NCBI GenBank assembly: GCA_032718475.1
Contig: JAUCBJ010002514.1
Location: 1-24,391 of the forward strand
Reading direction: 5' to 3'
Length of the DNA: 24,391 nt
Origin: Nemertoderma westbladi
Lineage: Eukaryota > Xenacoelomorpha > Nemertodermatida > Nemertodermatidae
Part shown: one piece after another, positions 17,858 through 24,391 of the stretch
How the letters are laid out: each line of letters begins with the position of its first letter
Position numbering within the stretch: the stretch's first letter is position 1
Notes under the pieces: model-generated
What the model saw: only the letters and a program-made list of their open reading frames with translations
Databases searched by the model: none
Told to the model about the DNA's origin: nothing
Program-made: the position numbers and the translations under genes

Positions 17858-18110
17858 TGTAAAAAAATATTATATAGCCGAACATTTCCCGTCGGCCACT
17901 TCATATTTGATTGTCCCCAATAGCGAATTAATTAACCCACCAAATTATTTTTTGTCTACATTTAGACAAAATATCGATAATAACTCAGTACAGAATTTTA
18001 CCGATAGTCTGGTTTTTGATTTATTTAAGTGTATTTGGAAACAGTTTTTGATGAGGGAAATCTTAATAGAATAATGAACGATATCGCCAAAGAAATAATT
18101 CTCCACTTCA
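17808..18110 (+). pseudogene. Polymerase fragment with exonuclease motif I
   Basis: In the frame starting at 17808 the family's first 3'-5' exonuclease motif is complete (YTDFE at 17820-17834, the D.E pair being catalytic), followed by VVLAPTNNVKKYYIAEHF and, later, LVFDLFKCIWKQF. The frame stops at 18072-18074, but after the T5 run at 18045-18049 another frame continues sensibly (DEGNLNRIMNDIAKEI), which suggests a second one-base shift. The sequence then passes into the Penelope-like element's 3' untranslated region at about 18110-18165. Confidence 0.75.
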
Positions 18111-18178
18111 TTTCAAATCAAATTAATATTAAATTAAACAATAACAAATACATAATAAGACATACAGACATGAACCAA

Positions 18179-18208
18179 CGTTTCAACTCAAAATAGAGCC
18201 ATCTTCAG
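18179..18208 (-). ncRNA. Candidate minimal hammerhead-like motif in Penelope 3' UTR
   Basis: The minus strand reads CTGAAGA (core CUGANGA), a possible stem II GGCTC/GAGTT, then GAAACG. Immediately beyond it, CGT and ATG could form a very short stem III followed by TC (about 18166-18180). Hammerhead ribozymes with tiny stem III are known from Penelope-like elements. Stem I pairs poorly here and one extra T follows the core, so this may be a degenerate or chance motif. Confidence 0.3.
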
Positions 18209-18408
18209 GGTAAATAAAAACAACTGCCTATTCTAATACTGGATTAATGGTACAACAAATACAGGCTTAAGTAAACACAATTTTAATAATACTACATTGT
18301 GATTATAAATCTAACTACAGTAATATACAAACTCAAAATAATTCCTAATATTCCCCCCACCCCCCCCCCCCCCCTTTTCACCCCCCCCCCCCCCCCCCCC
18401 AATAAAAC

Positions 18409-18840
18409 CTAAATTAGTGATAGTTGAAAGCTACATTCGCGATTGTTTAGTGTTGGGCTTAATTTTCTGATGAATAGTGCCTCTTTAATGCGTAGCTGGT
18501 ATTTGGTTTGAGCTGTTCCTATAATCTCAAAGTTGTCTAAACTAAAGGTGTGCCCCGTTTCCCCCCAGTGGTTAAATACGGCTGAGTTCCTCGGAGGATT
18601 AAACTGTTTTCGCACTAATGACCTGCCTGTGTGTTCACACACGCGAACCGCCAATTGTCTTTCGGTTTCACCGACATAGGAAGCAGTACAACTTCCACAG
18701 GTAAATTTATAAATGACATTGGAACGTATGTGCGATGGAAGGCGGTCTTTATACGAAAACATGTCTGATATTCTACGTGTAGGTTTAAGTATAACGTTAA
18801 GATCTATGTGCGGAAAGGCTGAGAGGAATAGTTTTCCAAA
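18409..18840 (-). pseudogene. GIY-YIG endonuclease domain of Penelope-like element
   Basis: The frame opens after a stop at 18843-18841 and reaches the stop at 18409; the first ATG is at 18762 (117 codons), but family-like sequence extends upstream (LNVILKPTRRISDMF). The nuclease signature is clear: NVIYKFTCGSCTASYVGETERQLAVRVCEH, shown here only by its parts IYKF, CGSC, SYVGET and R..EH, then FNHWGETGH and the catalytic-region glutamate in IKEALFIRKLSPTLN. In intact elements it follows the reverse transcriptase and nicks the target. Here it is a 5'-truncated remnant. Confidence 0.9.
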
Positions 18841-18858
18841 CTATTCCGCTCAGCCTTT

Positions 18859-19302
18859 TATATTCATCATGGTGGTATGCGCTTGATTAAAGTTCATAAA
18901 CTTATTAGATTTAAGCAAGGTTACATTTTTAAGGATTTTCTTGAATATAACACCCAGCAAAGAAAAATAGCAAGCAATGACTTTAATGATAAGTTTCACA
19001 ACGGAACAAATAACGCGCTTTTCGGGAAAAGCATGGAGAATATACGGGGCCGTGTCTCATTTCGCTTATGTAATTCAATCGAGAAATGTGACTTATTATT
19101 ATCCAAGCCGAATCACGAAAATTTAATTATGTTCACTGATTCATTATCAGGTCTCGTCCTATCTAAAACTACGGTTTGTTTGCAAAAACCTATTTTTTTA
19201 GGCCAAGCTGTATTGGACCTGTCGAAGTTAGATTATTACAGTTTCTTCAACGAGAAATTAATGCCCCTGGAAGCCGAATTAAATTGTAGTATAAATTTGT
19301 AA
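18859..19302 (+). pseudogene. Polymerase fragment with palm motif B
   Basis: Immediately after the Penelope remnant, family sequence resumes in frame (RLIKVHKLIRFKQ, then DFLEYNTQQRKIASNDF) and reaches motif B, NNALFGKSMENIRGRV, the hallmark of the protein-primed polymerase palm/fingers. KPIFLGQAVLDLSKLDYYSF follows, equivalent to the stretch before motif C. The ATG at 18877 is internal, not a true start. The frame ends in a stop at 19300-19302. The catalytic DTDS of motif C, expected shortly after LSKLDYYSF, is not found in any frame, so it appears deleted. Confidence 0.88.
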
Positions 19303-19785
19303 CACCAATTTTTATCTGCGTTACAATCAAAAAAAGTTTTAGACTGTTCAAATTACCCTATTACGCATCCGTTGTATACAGTAGAACAGAAAGGGAAATA
19401 TAGATATTTAAAGGATGAAGGGAAGTCTATCCCGTTTGACCAGGTTATTTTACTTAGACCAAAATGTTATAGCTTTCGTGGGGGGTCAGTTCCAAAACGT
19501 GTCGCTAAAGGCGTAGGAAAAATGGTTATAAAAAAGAAACTCTCCCACGAATCATATTTAAAAGTATATAACGAGGTTAGCGAGCATTACGAATACAATC
19601 AAAGGTTTCAATCTAATTTACATAAAATATACACCGTTTCACAAAGAAAAAAATCGCTAACACTGTGGGAAGATAAAAGGTACTACACATCGACTAATGA
19701 AAGTCTACCTTACGGCCATTATAAAACACATTTGGATCGTAAAGCGCCAGCCCCTAAGCTTTATATGCCGCCCATTATAGAATAG
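19303..19785 (+). pseudogene. Polymerase carboxyl-terminal fragment
   Basis: The same frame as the preceding fragment continues across the stop. It reads VLDCSNYPITHPLYT, then the conserved carboxyl-terminal signature of this polymerase family: KGKYRYLKDE, LLRPKCYSF, RVAKGVGKMVIKKKLSHESY, HKIYTVSQRKKSLTLWEDKRYYT and LPYGHY. The natural stop is at 19783-19785, nine bases before the TBP-like ATG. This tail is among the best preserved parts of the gene and assigns it to the Maverick/Polinton/adintovirus-type group rather than phage phi29-type polymerases. Confidence 0.88.
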
Positions 19786-19794
19786 CGGATTGCG

Positions 19795-20353
19795 ATGTCT
19801 TTTAGTGTTGTCAACAGTAATATAAGTTTGAGGTTGGTTGATGGGCGCATATCATTCGATGTGCTGGTTAAACGAATTCGAAATGGAAAACTAATCTTAA
19901 AGCCTTTTCAATATATCACCAAAATTTGCGGAGGGACGTGTCTCTTTTTCCCGAGCGGTAAGGTCACTGTACTCGGTAAATCGCCTAAAATAAAAAAAAT
20001 TATTAAGTATATATATAAGCATACTGATTATAAACTAACTTTTATTTCAATCAGCAGCCAAAAATATTATTAACAATCTAGACATAGACTATAGGATATT
20101 AATGAAAACGGCCGGGTTTCATTTTTTAGATAATTATTATAATGTGGAGGTGAAATATGAGCCGGAGATATTTAATAATATTCTTGTGCAGTTTTATCGT
20201 CGGGGTAAAACTAGTTCTAATATCATAACATTTTGCGTTTTTTACACACGAAATGTTGTGTGTATGGCAAGACCCGGGATAATTCGAGTATTTTTTCCAA
20301 AAATTTTGAATTTTATTGGTAATTTAGATAGTCATTTAGGTAGAAATATTTAA
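19795..20353 (+). pseudogene. TATA-binding-protein-like gene, two saddle repeats, one frameshift
   Basis: Two frames together cover a whole TBP core. The first (19795-20073, 92 codons) matches TBP repeat 1: VVNSNISLRL, KPFQYITKI and FFPSGKVTVLGKS, where TBP has NIVSTVNLG.KL, KRFAAVI.RI and FSSGK.V.TGAKS. The second (20102-20353, with family-like sequence already from about 20066) matches repeat 2: NIINNLDIDY, YEPEIFNNIL and FYTRNVVCMA, where TBP has N.VGSCDV.F, YEPELFPGLI and F.SGKVVLTGA. The frames differ by one base, with the shift near the A5 run at 20060-20064, so this is either a decaying gene or a sequencing indel. Cellular TBP nucleates initiation at TATA boxes. Divergence from animal TBP is large, arguing against a recent host-gene copy. 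Nine-base spacing to the polymerase implies one viral-style gene block. The match is by eye. Confidence 0.75.
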
Positions 20354-20958
20354 TTTTTTCATTTCTGGTGCCAGTTTTAGGTTTGTCCGGCGGGATCTCG
20401 TTAGGTTTTTAAATAAACGCGGATATTACCATTATTCACATTATATATAACGTGTTTTATCGGTAGTCTTAGGTTGTCAAGGGCGTCAATTTCATTTCTG
20501 ATGTCGGTTTACATTTTCATAAATCTAGTCTATCTGTCTATTTGTCGGTCTTTCTGTCAGTCAGTATGTCAAACTTAATTCATTGTTCGCGTTATAGAAT
20601 GTATTTTATTAATTATTGATGTTAGGTTTTAAAGATGATGAGATAGAGTGATGATAGTTTGACAGAAAGCGTCACAAAAACCTGCCATCATACTTCCTGT
20701 TTCATTATCTATATAACACAAAATTTTTACAGTAAAGGGGCAGAAACACCGACTAGAAGTCTAAATGCCCAATATGTATTTTCACAAAAAATCCCCGCGA
20801 TGCAAGTCAAATAAGTTATATAGCGCGGCAAGTGTACCCAAAAAATAGCAATTTTATTGTTCAAGCATATAGCGACGCCACACAAAAACCATTCACACAC
20901 CTTCTTTTAGTCTTTCATCAAAAAACGGATGATAGTATAAGAGTTACCCTGCAAACCA
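20354..20958. other. Non-coding stretch, nothing recognised
   Basis: AT-rich, no ORF of note. A short TCTGTCTATTTGTCGGTC-type microsatellite lies at about 20528-20570. I could not find a terminal inverted repeat that would mark the right end of the virus-like element. Confidence 0.5.
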
Positions 20959-21252
20959 CCAACGTTAATCTAACGTTGGGTTTATGTTAGACATTCGTTA
21001 AAAAATGACAGTTAGAATTTAACCATAAACCTACGTTAAAATACGTTAGATTTCTGTCAATTTTTAACGTTAATTTTTTACAGTAATTATACGTCAAAAA
21101 TTTACAAATATCGGACAATACCATATTTTTTAACGTTACTTTAACGTTAATTTTTAACGTTAATTTTTTACAGTAATTATACGTTAAAAATCAACAGAGA
21201 TCTGACATTTCCAAATTTTTTAACGTTGATTTAACGTTAATTTTTAACGTTT
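20959..21252. repeat. AACGTT-rich palindromic block with 90-bp tandem units
   Basis: It starts with a perfect hairpin CCAACGTTA-ATC-TAACGTTGG (20959-20979). A second inverted pair is CGTTAAAAAATGACAG (20997-21012) against CTGTCAATTTTTAACG (about 21055-21070). Two 90-bp units begin TTTTTAACGTTAATTTTTTA at 21061 and 21151, with a partial third at 21241. The TTAACGTTAA palindrome recurs throughout. It may be a foldback or MITE-like element. Confidence 0.6.
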
Positions 21253-21549
21253 ATTATTCATCAATGGATAACATATCTATGTCTAGCTGACCATCCGCTG
21301 ACTTTGTTCATTTCTTATTTTGTTAATATTTTTATGATACTTGTGTAATTTTTTAAATATTATTTTTAAATATTTGCCTTACTAGTCAGCATCTGTGTAC
21401 CAGTACCAAGCGTACAGTATAAAAGTACAGTAAGTAAGCGTACAGTAGAAAAAGGGTGGAAAGAAGGATCTAGAAGATGCTAGTGGGGCTGAAGCCGATA
21501 GCGAAGATGAATGAATATTATATATCGATAAAAACTTGGCCCTAATTAC
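21253..21549. other. Short unassigned spacer
   Basis: AT-rich; a small repeat AGCGTACAGTA occurs at about 21410 and 21437. Nothing else recognised. Confidence 0.4.
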
Positions 21550-22259
21550 GTTACGGATAACTTTATGAAACTGGATGTACGTTTCGGTTAACTTTATGAA
21601 AGTGGATGTACGTTTCGGTTAACTTTATGAAACTGGATGTACGTTTCGGTTAACTTTATGAAACTGGATGTACGTTTCGGTTAACTTTATGAAAGTGGAT
21701 GTACGTTTCGGTTAACTTTATGAAACTGGATGTACGTTTCGGTTAACTTTATGAAACTGGATGTACGTTTCGGTTAACTTTATGAAAGTGGATGTACGTT
21801 TCGGTTAACTTTATGAAACTGGATGTACGTTTCGGTTAACTTTATGAAAGTGGATGTACGTTTCGGTTAACTTTATGAAACTGGATGTACGTTTCGGTTA
21901 ACTTTATGAAACTGGATGTACGTTTCGGTTAACTTTATGAAACTGGATGTACGTTTCGGTTAACTTTATGAAACTGGATGTACGTTTCGGTTAACTTTAT
22001 GAAACTGGATGTACGTTTCGGTTAACTTTATGAAAGTGGATGTACGTTTCGGTTAACTTTATGAAAGTGGATGTACGTTTCGGTTAACTTTATGAAACTG
22101 GATGTACGTTTCGGTTAACTTTATGAAACTGGATGTACGTTTCGGTTAACTTTATGAAACTGGATGTACGTTTCGGTTAACTTTATGAAACTGGATGTAC
22201 GTTTCGGTTAACTTTATGAAACTGGATGTACGTTTCGGTTAACTTTATGAAACGGATGA
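21550..22259. repeat. 31-bp satellite, about 22 copies
   Basis: The 31-bp unit consists of GGTTAACTTTATGAAA, then C or G, then TGGATGTACGTTTC. Twenty-two full copies are near identical; the first has GGATAAC and the last is cut after a one-base deletion. Almost all variation is one site: C or G after GAAA, in the order CGCCGCCGCGCCCCCGGCCC then CC. The period is not a multiple of three, so it is not coding. Each unit contains GTTAAC. Confidence 0.95.
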
Positions 22260-22767
22260 GTCCGGTAGCAACCTACGGGTCTCTGAACTATAGATCTAAG
22301 CCTCCCATTGATAAATAAAAATTCCACAAATTTCTAATTCCGAATTCCAAAAATTCCACATTTCTAAAGCCTACTTTATAGTGTTATAGAAATTAAATTC
22401 AGAATTTCATACAAGAAAAAATCATACATAATTATTGATTTTTTCATTGATCAATTACACGAGATTATGAATTTAAGCTTATGGTTTTAACACTTGAATT
22501 TGTTCAAAATTACATTTCACTGTATGTAACTGGCAATTTGAAAATCTATCGTAATGTGATAATAACGTGTATTATATTAATATTATATCTAATACATAAT
22601 TAAAATATATACATAATTATTATATGTAATATTGATTAATCATAAGTAATGTGTTAATTGTGAGTTAATACAATATAATTTTGTCAATATTAAATGGCAA
22701 AGTTGTCTTCGGCCGTTAGGCCAGGGAAAACATTACGCACAAAGTCTGACGACTTGTTTCCAGATAA
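22260..22767. other. Non-coding AT-rich stretch
   Basis: It begins with an imperfect 11-bp hairpin directly at the satellite's end (GAGTCCGGTAG-CAAC-CTACGGGTCTC, two mismatches, about 22258-22283). The rest is AT-rich, with repeated AATTCC(A/G)AA words near 22320-22360 and an (AT)-rich run at 22560-22680. No gene seen. Confidence 0.5.
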
Positions 22768-23285
22768 GGGGGCGTTCATAAAGTATGTCACTCACTAGGG
22801 GAGGGGGGGGGGGGGGTAGAGCTTTCGTGACATTTTGTGACAGGTGGTAGGGGGGTGTCGACCTTTGTGACGGTCACGGCGATGCTCTACGGTATGCTTT
22901 AATGTTAGATTGTCTTTGACTAACACATTTGTAGATGAGTGGGAAACTTTAAGGAAAAAACAATAAACTCAATAACATTGAATTTAATCCCTAACATTAA
23001 CAGGGCACCCCTGTCTAGTCTGCCTTGTACATGTACAGTATTGTAGTTTGAAGCTGCTAAAGTATGTATAGGCTTTTAGTAAGAACTACTTCAGTCAAAA
23101 TGTTTCACTTTCTATTGTGCTTTCTAACTGTTATTAAATTACTGAAATAAAATATTTTTCGTCTAGGGGGGGGGGGGGGGGGGGGGGTTATAAATTTACG
23201 AAAATAGGTTTTTTGTGACAGAAGGGGGGGGGGGGGGGGGTCAAAAAAATGGAAAATTTGCGTGACATACTTTATGAACGCCACC
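22768..23285. mobile_element. MITE with 24-bp inverted repeats and TAA target duplication
   Basis: Left end GGGGGCGTTCATAAAGTATG continuing TCAC (22768-22791) pairs with the right end at 23262-23285, 23 of 24 positions. Both sides are flanked by TAA (22765-22767 and 23286-23288). A three-base TWA duplication with G-rich termini is typical of PIF/Harbinger-type elements; superfamily assignment is inferred. The element is 518 bp, without ORF, and carries G-runs at 22803-22816, 23166-23187 and 23224-23240 just inside each end. Confidence 0.8.
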
Positions 23286-23329
23286 TAATTCCACCATATT
23301 TTTATTCACCAGAGGATACTCCAGTACCC

Positions 23330-23480
23330 ATTAAAGGACGCCCTTGAGAAATGCGCCCTAGCTCGTCCCTTTAAAGCGTTCGTCCTGAAACGAAAACTCT
23401 CCCGACCCCTTTGCGGGGATCGAACCCATGACCTCTGGAGAGATGTTAATTATAGGCAACGGATTAACACTACACAAACT
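23330..23480 (-). mobile_element. tRNA-derived SINE-like relic
   Basis: The minus strand has an A-box-like GTGTAGTGTTAATCCGTTGCC region (about 23456-23475) and a perfect B box GGGTTCGATCCCC (23415-23427), followed by GCAAAGGGGTCGGGAGAG and a GACGAACGC/GGGCGTCC body. This is the usual head-plus-body layout of a tRNA SINE. No poly-A tail or target duplication was found, so ends are approximate. Confidence 0.5.
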
Positions 23481-23490
23481 AAAAGGGCGG

Positions 23491-24149
23491 GAAGAACATA
23501 AAAATGTTAGATTTTTGCTTGATCAAATGTGGCGTCGAATGCTGGACATTGACATTGACATATAGATTATCTATCATTACTAATATCAATATTAATCATA
23601 ACAACACATTTTGATGCTAACAAATACAATAGTATTTGTAATTTCTCTGAATGCTATTTTTAATGCAACCACGGCGACAATAAACCGAGAGGATCATAGA
23701 TTCGAGCTGAGTTTCAGCAGAGTAAGTGCAATACAAAAGACCGCAAGTATTTAAATTTATGCAAAAAAACCGTAAGTCAACAAGACTTGCGGTTTTTTGT
23801 CATCAGAATTTAATGAGGATTTCACATCTGGAAATGGTTTGGCGAGATCTGTTGTATGCATTTTCAATAATTACCAGAAGTAGCTCCGATGAGAGAAAGC
23901 TTGTAATTAAACTATTGTTATTAATTCCATTAGTCACCTGAGGTCAACCCACCCTAACCTAACTGTTTAATATGAGAATGCCTTCTTAGGTTGTTTCGAG
24001 TTATCACTGTCTACCGGTCTGACCGTCAAGATGTAAATTTAGACAGAGCCAGATAAGATAATAGCAATTGTCTGGAATATGTGATTATTTGACGTTAATT
24101 AACGTTAAGGTAATTAAGCGTTAATTATTATAATTATGTTTTTATCACT
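23491..24149. other. Non-coding stretch with one strong hairpin
   Basis: Hairpin with 15-bp arms AAAAAACCGTAAGTC (23764-23778) and GACTTGCGGTTTTTT (23784-23798), one mismatch, five-base loop. ACCGCAAGT occurs again at 23739. In bacteria this would look like a terminator; in this eukaryotic setting it is more likely a small foldback repeat. Nothing else recognised. Confidence 0.45.
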
Positions 24150-24391
24150 GTCAGTTGTTTGTAATTTTTTAACGTTAATCATACAATATATTTTGACGAT
24201 CCAAACTGATTGTCAGTAATATGTCATTTTTTAACGTTAAACATACAATATATTTTGACGATCCAAACTGATTGTCAGTAATATGTCATTTTTTAACGTT
24301 AAACATACAATATATTTTGACGATCCAAACTGATTGTCAGTAATATGTCATTTTTTAACGTTAAACATACAATATATTTTGACGATCAAAA
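24150..24391. repeat. 62-bp tandem array with TTAACGTTAA, running off the window
   Basis: The word ATACAATATATTTTGACGAT recurs at 24181, 24243, 24305 and 24367, exactly 62 bp apart. Each unit contains TTTTTTAACGTTAA and TGATTGTCAGTAATATGTCA. The inner copies are essentially identical, the first slightly diverged (TTAATC for TTAAAC). The array continues past the edge. Its CGTTAAAAAATGACA word (minus strand) also occurs on the plus strand at 20997. Confidence 0.9.

Larger units (their letters stand above)
18110..18858 (-). mobile_element. 5'-truncated Penelope-like element inserted in the polymerase gene
   Basis: On the minus strand only the carboxyl-terminal GIY-YIG endonuclease and 3' untranslated region of a Penelope-like retroelement remain; the reverse transcriptase is missing. 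The right (5') end is marked by a 21-bp snap-back inverted repeat (18814-18834 versus 18838-18858, one mismatch). The left end is approximate. It carries C-runs at 18360-18374 and 18381-18400. Target duplication was not found, and several hundred base pairs of polymerase coding sequence, including the palm motif A region, are absent across the insertion, so a deletion accompanied or followed it. Confidence 0.75.

Noticed and set aside
21550-22259. CRISPR array or hammerhead satellite
   Set aside because: Units are contiguous without spacers, and the CUGANGA/GAAA core is not present in the unit in proper order on either strand.
23764-23798. Intrinsic transcription terminator
   Set aside because: Shape fits a bacterial terminator, but everything else in the window is eukaryotic; recorded as a hairpin only.
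23726-23941. Plus-strand 71-codon ORF
   Set aside because: Spans the poly-A/poly-T hairpin; no family features and no supporting context.

Overview
The window looks like repeat-rich intergenic DNA from an animal, most likely an invertebrate. It is AT-rich and holds BEL/Pao LTR retrotransposons, a Penelope-like element, MITEs, a tRNA-derived SINE and satellites. It also holds an eroded insertion whose protein-primed family-B DNA polymerase resembles those of Maverick/Polinton and adintovirus-type elements. I see no ordinary host gene. The species cannot be named from this sequence.

Layout. (1) 1-1157, minus: amino-terminal Gag of one BEL/Pao element, open to the window edge; its leader and putative 5' LTR occupy about 1158-4862, interrupted by a 460-bp MITE (1344-1803). 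(2) 4822-10818, minus: a second, related BEL/Pao Gag-Pol of 1998 codons, cut off inside RNase H exactly where the first element's LTR seems to begin; its own leader and LTR run to about 13455. (3) About 13456-20353: a virus-like DNA element. Minus-strand genes (an orphan ORF, a PC4-like ORF and a possible 41-codon ORF with TATAAATA boxes) diverge from plus-strand genes (a broken protein-primed DNA polymerase, then, 9 bp later, a TATA-binding-protein-like gene in two frames). A 5'-truncated Penelope-like element (about 18110-18858) has replaced the middle of the polymerase. (4) 20354-24391: no genes; AACGTT-rich repeat blocks, a 31-bp satellite of about 22 copies, a TAA-flanked MITE with long G-runs, a SINE-like tRNA relic and a 62-bp tandem array running off the edge.

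Most notable is region 3. A replication polymerase sits beside two apparent basal transcription factors, a TBP-like protein with both saddle repeats and a PC4-like protein, together with repeated TATAAATA boxes. This suggests an integrated virus or self-synthesising transposon that carried part of its own transcription-initiation machinery. I do not recall this combination as a described feature of Polintons, but I could not search. No integrase, capsid, packaging ATPase or protease is visible, so the element is partial or of an unusual type.

The second notable point is that both BEL/Pao elements carry a related tRNA-like sequence with A and B boxes at about the same offset in the putative U3, followed by CCAAT boxes and a TATA box.
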